Below the pieces are notes generated by a model, which saw nothing but the letters and a program-made list of their open reading frames with translations, ran no database searches and had not been told where the DNA came from. The translations under genes and the position numbers were made by a program. A stretch of 64,000 nt of DNA from NCBI RefSeq assembly GCF_921293095.1, contig NC_060254.1:111376917-111440916 (forward strand), written 5' to 3'. Shown piece after piece: positions 44,906 through 55,634 of this stretch. Position 1 is the stretch's first letter. Every line of letters begins with the position of its first letter. The DNA is from Ischnura elegans (Eukaryota; Arthropoda; Insecta; Odonata; Coenagrionidae).

Positions 44906-46670
44906 TAGAGATGGGATTCTTACAGGGTAATGAGATCGCAATACATGAAGTTACTAATTCCACCTCTGAATACCCTTCACCAATTGTGAACCGAGTCGAA
45001 ATTTTTCGTGCTGCGGCGCGACATTAATTTTCTCCGGGCATTTTCAAACGAGTAAGATAAAAAAATGAGGATATCATGACTCCTCAGCTTCAGTGCCGAT
45101 TACAGCGCTACAGACTTCAAAGTTAAGAAAAAATTAATTTTGCATGATCCCAGGGGAGTTGAGATTTAATAACTGTGTATGAATTTTTATAAATGTAATC
45201 ATAAACACGTATATGTATCATATGAAATAGACCACTTGTAAAAGTTTTCGACTTTTAAGACATACTTTCACCTTTCATACTTGGAGTTGAAGCTTTCGAA
45301 ATAGAGGTAATTTAGGATTCCTCCCAGCTGTACTAAAAATTATGCTGTCGTTGCCATCATAGGAAAAAATTATAATTGAAGTGCGCAATAAAACGGAGTA
45401 TTGAAGTAATATAAACGTGGATTTTGTGAAGGATTGTAACAACAAACGGTAGAGAGAAAAATGAAACTGCATTTAACGAAAGTGATACACGATTTCTCGT
45501 GTTCTCGTTTCGATTAATTATATTGTGCAATATTGGTTACCGGCGTGGAATAAGTCAAGTCATACGGTCTATTTTATTTTTATATTATAAATTATAAACT
45601 GCAATCTTATTTACGATGCATTCATTGAGGTACAGGATGAATAGAAATGGGACACCGTGAAGAAAGCGAGCGGAATTCAATGCGGGAACTATCCAGAGAA
45701 AAAGAGACCGACGGAAGGGCTGATCAACTAAAGTAACACAAAAAACACAAAAAGAGTTTTTTGGGCCTCAAGAGTTTTTTTTGCAACACAAACAACTCCA
45801 TAGGGTCTGCATAGGTTATCCGAGATCCCGACCGCCAGCGGACCGAAATCTGACACCGCAGAAGGGGAGTTCAGTCCCTCACCCCAACCATGAATTTTTC
45901 TTCGCTCTCGAGTCCCCCTTCCACCCAGTCAACTTCCCCTCCAATTCAAACGCAGCGGTCGCTTTCGGAACTAAATGCCAGCGACCGTTGCAGCGGAGTT
46001 CTCCCGAAGTATCCTATCCCCTTAAGAGGAAACCCTGGATTCTGTGGATGACGCCACGGATGTTGTCTAAATACCGCCAGACGTTAAGAACTTGACTGAT
46101 GAAGAAGACGTCGATGGTAACATTTGAACTGCGAAGCCGATTAACAATGACATCGCGGTAATATTGCAAACGCATTGAGGCGATGGCATAGTGGAGCACC
46201 GGCTGAGTGCGCAAGAAGAAGAAGGAAAGCCATCAGAATACCAAAAAAGATATCCAGTCGTCTGATAAAAGGCACTAATTTTCCAAAATGGAAAAAGGAT
46301 ATTGATGCTAAGTTTTTGTGTCATCCCATATCAAAAGAGAAGGAATATGACAAAAAAAAAGACGTGAATTTGGAGGTATGTCTCCATCTGACATTTTCCT
46401 CCGGTTTTTTGATGACGAGGTTTGGGAGGGAATGGTATATTTTCCAAAAAAAGTAATATATGTTACTTATAGCAGTAGGCATCAGTTACAATTAGTATTG
46501 TAGACTTGAGAAGTGTCTTGAGATTTTGATTCTCTCTAGGTGTCATGTGCTCCCGCAGCAGGACTTACACTTGTCTAAAGATATTATAAAGATAAATGGG
46601 TTGAATTAGTTCGTCAAACTATGAGTAGAAAGAGATAAAGGAAAATATCCACCTTTTCTCTCGACAAAAC
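44906..46670. other. Intergenic stretch with no confident feature
   Basis: Around 45780-46330 base composition rises and short frames open on both strands (for example a plus frame with RLIKGTNFPKWKKDIDAKF), but I recognise no domain and no splice pattern. Otherwise AT-rich DNA. Confidence 0.35.
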
Positions 46671-46676
46671 GGACTA

Positions 46677-46696
46677 ATCTACATCTACATCTACAT
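46677..46696 (-). repeat. LINE 3' terminal hexamer repeat
   Basis: About three copies of CTACAT (TGTAGA-type on the element's strand) mark the 3' end of the LINE. This is the kind of short tandem tail used by CR1-like LINEs instead of poly(A). Confidence 0.7.
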
Positions 46697-48396
46697 AATA
46701 CCCCGCAAGCCGCCTAAAAGGCGTGTGGCAGGGGGTGTTAGGACACCAGCCGTTTACAGCTAAAAAAAAAAAAAAAAAATAAGTGCTCAAACGAAGTTGG
46801 GACAAGCGTTTATTAAAGTCCTTTATGGTTCGGGGGAAAAACGATTTCGCGTATCTATCCGTTCGGCAAAACATCTCTCTTAATTTATCACTTCTATCGG
46901 ACCAGGAAATATAGTGTGGCTCTAATATTATGTTATCTGTGTCGCTCTTAAAGATATCCATTCTCAATTGTTCAAGCAATCTAAGCCTAGCGCGCAGCCT
47001 CCGAGTCTCCAACGGCTCCCAGCCTAACTCGCTTAACATCTGGGTAACACTGTCTGTACGCCCGTAGCAGTTTTTGACGAAACGCGCAGCCTTCCTTTGA
47101 ATTTTATTCAGTTCGCGGATTAAGTCTTTCTGCACCGGATCCCATATGCTCGCTGCATATTCAAGGTGCGGTCGGACGAGAGCGAAATAGCACCTTTCCT
47201 TTACTTTCTCATCCCAAAATCTTCCCACAATACGCTTGACGAATCCTAATTTCTTCAGGGCTGTGCCGCAAATATTCTTTATATGTGTTCCCCACGTGAG
47301 GTTCGAGGTTATCGTAACTCCCAGGTACTTCACTTCGTCTGTTGCCTTTACATTAATGCCATCCACTGCATAAACGTGGTTAGAGTTGGACGAATTCCGC
47401 AAGAAATGTACCGCCATGCATTTGCTCAGATTAAGTTTGAGTCCCCACTCTTGGCTCTACAAATGAACGTTGTTTAAGTCAGTCACGTATTTTACTGCTT
47501 ATGCGGGAGCAGAGATCATTAATGTATATAATGAACAACAGGGGGACGATTACGCTTCCTAGTGGAACACCTGATGTAACGTTTACAACATCGGAGCTAA
47601 TTCCGTCAAGAACAACTTTTCGTTTACGATCTCTGAGAAAGTCGCGTATCCCAGTTTAAAACTGTTTCGTTTAATCCGCATGACTGTAATTTGTATAAAA
47701 GTTTGTTGTGAGGTACCGTGTCGAAAGCTTTCTTAAAATCTAGAAACAGTGCGTCAACTTGTCTTTTCGATTCACTAGATTTTATAACGTCGTGAAGAAA
47801 GAGCGCGAGCTGTGTTTCGCATGATCTACCTTTTCGGAATCCGTGCTGACAGTCATGGAGGAAGCTACGTCTGTCCAAGAAAGTCATGATATTGCTAACG
47901 ACGATATATGCTCAAGTATCTTGCCTATAATCGATGTTAATGAAATCGGACGGTAGTTGCCTGGGTCATGTCTGTTTCCCTTTTTGAATATGGGTGTTAC
48001 GCTTGCAATTTTCCAGTCTGGCGGTAACTTCCCTTCGGAGAGTGACTTCTTGAATATGATCTCTAAATAAGGTGCGATCTGTGGAGCTAACTCCCTGAGG
48101 ACACGCGCGGGTATTCCCTCCGGACCCGGAGATTTACTATTCTTAATCGATTGTAGTTGTTTACTTATCCCATCACGTTGTATGGATATTTCTTCCAACA
48201 ATTCCTCAGTATGTGGGATGTCTAAATTGAACTGAGTATCGTCAGTAGTGTATACACTTTCGAAGTGGAAATTTAAAGTGTTAGCTTTGTCAATATTTTC
48301 GGTGACAAGTTTACCATCTTTATCAAATAAAGAATTTACGGTTGAATGTTTTCCCTGAAGCTCAAAGAGAAAGCTAATGTGCAAAGCTGAGACCAA
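46677..48396 (-). pseudogene. CR1/Jockey-like LINE, reverse transcriptase part with 3' end
   Basis: On the minus strand, a linker with GKHSTVNSLFDKDGKLVTEN leads into the fingers (SPGPEGIPARVLRELAPQI; SVTPIFKKGNRHDPGNYRPIS). A frame change follows, then GFRKGRSCETQLALF and VDALFLDFKKAFDTVPHNK (motif A). Next come a broken SGVPLGSVIVPLLF stretch and the thumb/tail (VKYLGVTITSNLTWGTHIKN, VRPHLEYAASIWDPV). The FADD catalytic loop is lost in a gap near 47500. The 3' end carries the conserved TACCCCGCAAGCC-type sequence (46695-46720 on plus) and ends in a short TGTAGA hexamer repeat. The endonuclease half is missing, so it is 5'-truncated and dead. Confidence 0.88.
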
Positions 48397-48399
48397 TAT

Positions 48400-49573
48400 T
48401 TACTATACTGAATGCTAATTTTTATGCAGTGCAGTTAAAAATGCAGTTTAGAATTTTTTCTCATAACCTTTCTATGGTTGAGCAAATGGTGCCGTGATTT
48501 CCACTCAGCAAAAATGTTGATACAAAATAAACCGGTTTGATTAGGGTTCAAATGGTACCTTTGCTCTTCAGGTGGTTACCTCATCCAATTTGTCTTCGTA
48601 TTCAGGGGCTAAATCAATCAAACTCTAATGGAGTGAAGGTAGGATTAGGAGCTATCTTTGTTTCCCATCTCTTGAAAATAATTCCCGAAATTACTCAGCG
48701 TCGGTTATTTTTTGACAACTTCTCTTATACATGTTTCTTGTTCCAAACACTCAAGGAAAGGCGATCCTTTGTAACGTGAACCACTCGGGAAAATAGAACT
48801 GGAAAGTGCCCGCTTGAAGACCCTAAAGCTTTTGGAAAAAACCTCTGAGAATTGATTATGCTTATTTGACGAGGAATCTGAATTGTTCGCGGTCAAATGG
48901 AATGAAACCTCTGTTGCAATTGTGGCCAGCCATATAATATAATAATAAACCATATAATAATAAACCATTTGAAAGAAAAGGCATAACTATTCCCTAGCTT
49001 CTGTCAGTCCAATAATCCCATAGGTGGATTATACATCACGATAATGCAAACGCGAATTATAGAATAAAAATCAGAGGGAAAAAGTGGTGGTGGACATTGT
49101 TTACCAATTTACGGGAAAGTGTGTTAACTAATTCATTGAAAATCTATAGGAGGGCCAGTTGGCTGAAAATGTCTCCAATTGATTTCTCAAAGATCATACG
49201 ACGCGCTAACGTCAATCAAAGGTGACCGATTCAGTTATGGCAATCACTAATAAATACATGCAGAAGGACCATCAAATTCGAAAAAAAGACAAACCATCTC
49301 GTAATTCTTTACTAGCAGACACTAAAGAAGATAATGCAGGTCATATGATCGAGGAAAAGGTAACAAGGAAAGGTGTGGGTAATGTAATGGGCACAATGTA
49401 TATTTTTGGGTAAATTGTAATGTGCCCTTATATTCAAATAATTTTCATTAATAAAAGGGATTTTTTAAAGTATGAACGGTTACTTAATGATTTTAAACAC
49501 TAAATTATACGTTTCTATGTGTTTATAAATTAAAAAGACGGAAAAGAAAAAGATTTTAGTTTTTCACGGTATG
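48400..49573. other. Intergenic stretch, nothing recognised
   Basis: No gene or clear repeat. One small plus frame (49222-49413) has an ordinary amino-acid mix but no known domain. Confidence 0.35.
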
Positions 49574-49577
49574 TTAA

Positions 49578-49751
49578 CCGAAGTACCCACATTCCGCCAA
49601 AGGTGCGAAAACGCACCATTATTTTTTTGGTATAAATAAATTTTTTAGAGCCCAAAATTTTTCAAAATTTCTTTTCTAGTATCTATATTACGACTAAATA
49701 TGATGATAAATTCAAATATTATTCCGAATATTAGCCTTGGCCGTTAATGGG
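49578..49751. mobile_element. TTAA-type MITE with GGTGCGAAAACGCACC hairpin, copy 2
   Basis: TTAA (49574-49577) is followed by CCGAAGTACCCACATTCCG and the palindrome GGTGCGAAAACGCACC. The right end reads GGCCGTTAATGGG then TTGA. It is an inverted, internally shortened relative of 40184-40577 (174 bp against 394 bp). Confidence 0.75.
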
Positions 49752-49927
49752 TTGATTGACATTTTAAGACCACATAAAAAACCTAATCCAAGTTACGGGT
49801 GAAGTAAATATATTTTGAATTAATTAATAGCTTTATCGAAAAAGGGATTAAAGTATGACTTTATTAACTGCCAAGCTAACAGTTGAAACAGATTCTGGTC
49901 AAAACTCTCACGAGCTAAGTACATATA

Positions 49928-50190
49928 CAGGGACGCCGACTTACAAAAAATATTGGGGGGGCCCAAACCGGGGATCTTTCCCCGGGAAATTTTATAAGTA
50001 TTGAGTTTTAAGTTTTTTTAAGCATTTTAGAAGAGTCATATGATCAAAATTAGAACACTGAGAACTCTAATCTCGATATCTGGACACTCCGGGGAAAATC
50101 GACAAGCCTGACACTTTTTTCCTCACACTCATAACGAATTATTGAGGGGGCTCGAGCCCCCTCAGGCCCCACGGAGTGCAGGCGCCACTG
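49928..50190. mobile_element. hAT-type MITE, CAGGGACGCCG family
   Basis: The ends CAGGGACGCCGAC and GCAGGCGCCACTG are imperfect inverted repeats with perfect 8-bp duplications TACATATA (49920-49927, 50191-50198). 263 bp, non-coding, with GGGGGCTCGAGCCCCC as an internal palindrome near 50140-50165. Confidence 0.88.
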
Positions 50191-50198
50191 TACATATA

Positions 50199-51573
50199 CC
50201 CCCCTGTAAGGCCCTGGCATGAATACGCGTATATCATACTGTGTTCGTATAACTGCTGTGGATGGTATGTAGCTCGACTTACCTGATGAAATCCCGTCTT
50301 TGATCAGCGAAGAAGCCTCTCGGACTGTTGTGGTGCGATTCGTTTCTTTGCATAAATGATCGCGCACGTTCCATCAAATCGTCTTTATAATCGATCATTC
50401 CGACTCAGAATGACTCAAACCATGATAATGGAACTGTGATTCTTCGTCATAGATAGATAATCTTTCTTCCTCTTCCGGTCGCTTCGAAAAATTAAGCGGA
50501 GGATTTGTCATCAAGGGCTATAAGATTTCAACACACCACCAACCCGACACAGTCGAATTCTTTTCAATATTGCCATATTTCGTTATCCTTGCAAGAGACA
50601 AATAAATGCCATTTTTGTAAAGTTTTACAATTGGCAAGAATAATTTACGGGTCAGTAGAGTTTGTGAATTTTGTGAAGTTTGAATGCATATCTGAGGATA
50701 AACGTGCTTGGCCTTAATGTATACACAGATACGGCATTTTGACATTCATTTTTGATTTGGGAACAATTGGAGCTATAAAGCTGTAAGCAAAGTGGCGAGC
50801 TATTATGAAAATTCGAAGCGGAGGTCATGGACTTCTGAAACAGAATCAATTTTGCAAATATTTTTGTAGAATATCTACTAGTGGGCACGATCAAATTTCG
50901 AAAAAAAATCGAGGATCAAAACAAGGTTTTGCTTCATCAATTATAACGTAAATTAAAAAAAAACCGTATGTTCATTTTTTGCTTACAAAATTGGAATAAC
51001 AATTACTTCTGCATTTTTCGTCGTACAAATCTGGAATAATCGGGGATTTAAATGTTCCAACAAGAAAAAAAGAGTATAGTGTGAGCGTAGTTCTATTTCC
51101 GAAAATAAACCTTATCAATTCCCATGAGCGTATGAGGAAAAGGAAATATTTCCGGTTTTTCAGGAAACTGGCTCATCCGGAAGATACACTTATAGCTCTG
51201 ATTTCATCAACTAGCTTTCAATATTCACAAAGAATCGTATGATATATTACAATCCACGAGAAATAAACATGGTGATTGAATTTCATGAATACGAAAAGTG
51301 GTGGGGAAATTTCGTTCGCTCGCTCATGTTAAATGATGTGGCCATAACTTTATCGAAGTTTTCTCATCAGTATTAATAGTAATAATTACTTTATTTTTTA
51401 TTTAAATTATATTTATAAATAATTATATTTATATTAGGATATTTATTAATTATTATACGAACTCGAGGATATTATAAATTAAGATCCGATAGTGTCCCTC
51501 AAATGCTCTAATTTTCTAACCATCCTCTGCCAATAGCACACGATACTTCTATTTACAGTAATTTTCCCTGGTA
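50199..51573. other. Intergenic stretch, nothing recognised
   Basis: AT-rich DNA; the block 51380-51475 is almost pure A/T. No convincing gene. Confidence 0.35.
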
Positions 51574-51581
51574 TTTCAGCT

Positions 51582-51819
51582 CATGGGCGTACCCAGCGAG
51601 GGGCAGGGGATGGAGAAGCTGTCCCTCCCCCTGAAGCAAAAATCGCTTATGTCTTCAAGAAATTATATTTTTTCGAGCACATAATTTTAAAAACTAATAA
51701 AGAGCTGTTACAGTTTCCTTAAAATGTTGGTTTCATTCACCTTTTCCGTGCTTAAATCTTACCAACAACTTGAACAACCATGGCTTGCCCCCCCAGTTTT
51801 CAGCCTAGGCACGTCCTTG
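51582..51819. mobile_element. hAT-type MITE, CATGGGCGTACCC family, copy 2
   Basis: The ends CATGGGCGTACCCAGCG and GGCACGTCCTTG are flanked by perfect 8-bp duplications TTTCAGCT (51574-51581, 51820-51827). It aligns along its length with 4868-5118, sharing AAAAATCGC, AAAGAGCTGTTACA and CAACCATGGCTTGCCCCC phrases. 238 bp. Confidence 0.9.
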
Positions 51820-52161
51820 TTTCAGCTGCTGTTGACCCTGTCTCACATAAGAATTTTCCCCTTAAATCAACGGCGTTTCAAAAATCAGTTTTCAAAGAGA
51901 GGCCTCCAGTTCTGATCATATCCTTCTCTGTGCAAACGAAAAAGGGATATGGAAATGAGATCGCCTGTCGTCCTAATGAAGGAAATATGTATTCAAATGA
52001 GCAACCCACCGAATCTGCTAGTCGACTGTCTTTTTCTTTCAGAGAAAGCTTTCTTTGGTATTCCGTAGGGTATTTTGAGCAGGAAATCCGATGGGTGTTG
52101 TCGTTTTGATGAGACATGTGAAGTAGAATCGAGGGAATGCAAGGGTAAATACTCTTCATAC

Positions 52162-52401
52162 CAGTGGCGTAACTAGCAATATGCCTTAGGGGGCTATGAG
52201 ATGGCCTGGGGTGGCAAAATTTGGTAAAATTTTTTGAAAAATGACATGACCTTGTACGTCATTTTTGCTCTAAAAATATAACTTTAAGCAGATTCAGTTA
52301 TTATAAGTCAAAACTAGACAATATTTTTAAATCTTTTTTTGTTTATCTGAGATTTTTGGGGGGGATCTATCCCCTCATTCCCCCCCATATTTACGCCACT
52401 G
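52162..52401. mobile_element. hAT-type MITE, CAGTGGCGTAACTAGC family
   Basis: The ends CAGTGGCGTAACTAGC and TTTACGCCACTG are inverted repeats flanked by perfect duplications CTTCATAC (52154-52161, 52402-52409). 240 bp, non-coding, with G- and C-rich subterminal tracts. This terminal sequence is common in insect genomes. Confidence 0.9.
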
Positions 52402-52409
52402 CTTCATAC

Positions 52410-53144
52410 AACTCATTACTTGCCTATGCACTTGATGTATCTAAATATATAATTTATTGGGAGTAATTACCCGTGAATTAGTGTAATTATTTTGAGGCCA
52501 ATCGATGCTATGATTTCTGTATTCGCCCCTTTAAAATCTTCAGCTGAAAATATTCGATTGCAATTTTCACAACTAGATAGGCAAGGCAATGTAGTCATTT
52601 CGATTTTCGCTCATCATATTTGTTTGATAAATCCATTTCCAAGACAACTATCCCAAATTTGATCTTCTTCCGCAATATTGGCGCCAATTTGGGGATTTTC
52701 ACATTTGGACGAGGATTGAGGCCATTGAGGTTACGTCATTGTCAATCTCCCGCCCATTTGGTGTTCTTAAAAAGAATTTTTTATGGAAAGATTGCTACCA
52801 CGTCGGGTGTTTCAGTAAGTTAATCCTCATTCATTATGGCAATATGGGTGAAAATTCGTAAGTCACTCAAAAAATATGTACTTCGATTTACCTGTACAAA
52901 GTTAAAAAATCTACTGATCTGAGTGCTGATACCAAGATCGACAGAGTCCTTCATTACTAGTGGTTTAGTACTGTATTTTTGGACAAGAGATTTGACAACT
53001 AGAGAGACAACTTAAGGCTTCACTTTATAGAAGTGCATTACACTAAAAAGTACTTAATAGATATTTTATTAGATTAAACAACGCCGAAAAGAAAGTAAAC
53101 GAATTATCCATAGGAAATTATTATTTTATATGTTTTTTTATTTC
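52410..53144. other. Intergenic stretch, nothing recognised
   Basis: No supported gene or element. AT-rich. Confidence 0.35.
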
Positions 53145-53300
53145 CAAATTCCGCGTACACAGCACATGACGGTGTTCAAAACGGGGCGGGGGTTCCAAAA
53201 TTAACAATGGACAACAGAAACATTCATGTCTTAGATAGGGACCACGGGATTCGAACCCACGACCTCGGTTAGGCAGGTACCTAACTGGATTTGAAGGCCT
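53145..53300 (-). mobile_element. tRNA-derived SINE, second family
   Basis: On the minus strand it has a tRNA-like head (TTAGGTACCTGCCTAACCG) and a perfect B box (GGTTCGAATCC, complement of about 53248-53258), followed by a unique body. The 3' end is A-rich (AAATAAAAAAA). It differs from the SINE at 23606, though both share the polymerase III promoter layout. The A box is less clear, and limits are approximate. Confidence 0.65.
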
Positions 53301-54745
53301 GTGTTGCTTTCTCTACGAAGATAACACTGTCCATGACTGTAAAGTTTGTCAGCCCAATAGACTTAAATTAGAAAAATGCATTTTTTCCTATTCATTGTGG
53401 ATTTGAACGGCCTCTTTTCATTCTTACTTTCACAACAGGGCGCGAGTAACGGATTTTGAGAGTATGTATTTCTTTAATTTGAAAACAGTATTTAGGAGAG
53501 CTTCGTCATGACCTGCTGAAGAGAAATATGATGACACACGTAATTCATTTGTGTCGTTGAAAAAAATCGTTTACAAGTACATTAGTTATTATCACCATTA
53601 AGAAAAACTTCTCTGAGAATTTTCCCTTTTAGTTCTGCCATGGGCCTTCAGAAGGACAGTGTAAAAATATGGGAAGGCTCAATCATATGAAGGGGTAGGC
53701 GGGCCTTGAAATTATCAGTTTGTCACCTTTTTTCGTCCGTCTGAGCCTTGTAAATGAAGCTAATTATGCTATAATTCAATTCTTACAATAATTTTCCACC
53801 ATTAAACGTAGGAGCACCTCTGCTATAGAGTCGGACGCGAAAAAGCTGTTGGCCGGAAAATCGCACTGCACTTTTTCGCACGAATACTTTTCAATATTTC
53901 CCGTTTTCACCTCTCTTATTAAAAATGTGAGGAATTTGGCGGAAGCAATATGAGATATTAGTGGACGATTAAATATCTTTGTCGCAAAATATAGTTGTGA
54001 CCGCTTGCATCTCTCGTAATTAGGGTTGCAAATTGGTGCGGTGTTGAGAGTAAAAATTAATCAATATATTTCCTTACATTTATAAAGAACTTTATTCTCA
54101 GGTACATGACGATTTATGCAAAATTGTGCTTCAATGTGGTCAAAATGCGTATGAACGAATTAATTTTGGTAAAAATATAATAATTTCAAAGTTGGAATAT
54201 GATGTGGCCAAAGTCCTAGCGGCGCCAAGTGCGTATTTTTCCCGGTTATTGAAAAAAACCACCAGAATCCGCTGATAACAACTTCCGTTAAATATGTGGG
54301 GAAAATTCAAATTCAGTTTCCCCGGAAACCATCTTTCCGCTTGTTTTCACTCGCCTATATTCAATAACCACGTTACACAAAAGCGAATCCATGCGGTAAA
54401 TATTTCAAGTGGTGGGGAAAATTTATTTAATGATATTGATGCATTCATTTCAGTTACTTTAGAGGATGCGAAAGATTTTTGCTAAATTCAATATTCTAAG
54501 ATTTTTATTTGACTTGAAGGGCGTAAACAAGTCATGAGTGCAAGGAGCAGATAACAGCCAAAGGTGAAGTTTCCAGAGAAATGAGACACAAATAATGGCT
54601 CATATTACCATGGAGTATAACGGAAGTTTAAATTTCTCAAATGTCAACAATGTCTGCGGAACTTGTAGTTGAAAATAACAAAGTCTGTTGGTAAAGGGGA
54701 GAAGGGGCTTCAGGTGGAAATATCATTTTTGTAAAAATTGGTGAT
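53301..54745. other. Intergenic stretch, nothing recognised
   Basis: AT-rich with no recognisable coding frame, RNA gene or transposon end. Confidence 0.35.
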
Positions 54746-55401
54746 AGGGTCGTTTTCCTTCATCAAAGAAAACGAAAGGCATTGATTGAGATTCGTTACC
54801 CGCCATTAAGTGTATTCATAATATAAAAGTTATTTGATTTTAGAAATACTGGTTTAGACGAATTTTAATTGTCAATTTTAACCTCATTTAAAAAAGGGCA
54901 GATTGGGGCCGACGCGATGCCACTCCACGTGACGTCACAGGGACCTAGTTTCTATACGAGTAGATACGAGTTTTACATCGTCTGAGATTACCAATGCATG
55001 CATGAGGCACAGAGCTCAGGGAAACATCTCTTAATAATCACCTATTAAAGTTTCTTAAGGTCGGAAAGTTTCCTTCGTTTGATAGGGTATTAATAATCCT
55101 TATTTAAGCCAAGCGCTACCTGCTAGCAGGGTACTCTGCTTCCTGCTATCAGCCTGCATCGCAGCGCTAGGCCTTGCACCAAGGTGGCCTCACACAGCGG
55201 CAGCTGGACCAGAATGACGTCACGTGGGCTTTTCCCAGCATTCATACTTAGCCGTCGCGTTTTCGCGCGCTTGAAAATTTTCACTTTTCATTTAATCGCG
55301 AAAAATAGATACCGTCATTTAAAAATCTAAATTCGTGAAAAACGTACTCCAGAAGTAATAATCTTTCGATTTAAGCAATAAAAAATAATAGGAAACCACC
55401 C
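54746..55401 (-). mobile_element. 650-bp TIR repeat family, copy C (inverted)
   Basis: It begins GGGTCGTTTTCCTTCATC and ends AATAATAGGAAACCACCC, the reverse complement of copies A and B. It keeps the GC-rich middle (CTACCTGCTAGCAGGGTAC) and the TTTTCGCGCGCTTG core. It is 656 bp with no visible target duplication. Confidence 0.8.
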
Positions 55402-55634
55402 AATTTTCTGGAGCTTACACTAAGGTCTTCAATTAGATTTTGCGTCAATATAACTCCAGTCCAATCCGTATCCAGAAAAGTGCTTAAAAGACTCATCACT
55501 CCCATGTAAATGTTATTCTTTTCCGTTATATTAGATACATGCATTCCCGCTAATCCGAGCAAATTTAATCCGTACTGCTCCGAGACGAAATTGTTTTCAA
55601 GGAAAATCAACCTTTTGTTATTTGCTTACTTTGC

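Noticed and set aside
46014-46456. Frames on both strands around 46.0-46.4 kb
   Set aside because: No recognisable domain or splice pattern; the two strands are equally open, which suggests composition.
53221-53290. A functional tRNA gene
   Set aside because: The B box is perfect, but no acceptor-stem pairing or anticodon arm can be drawn; it fits a SINE head better.
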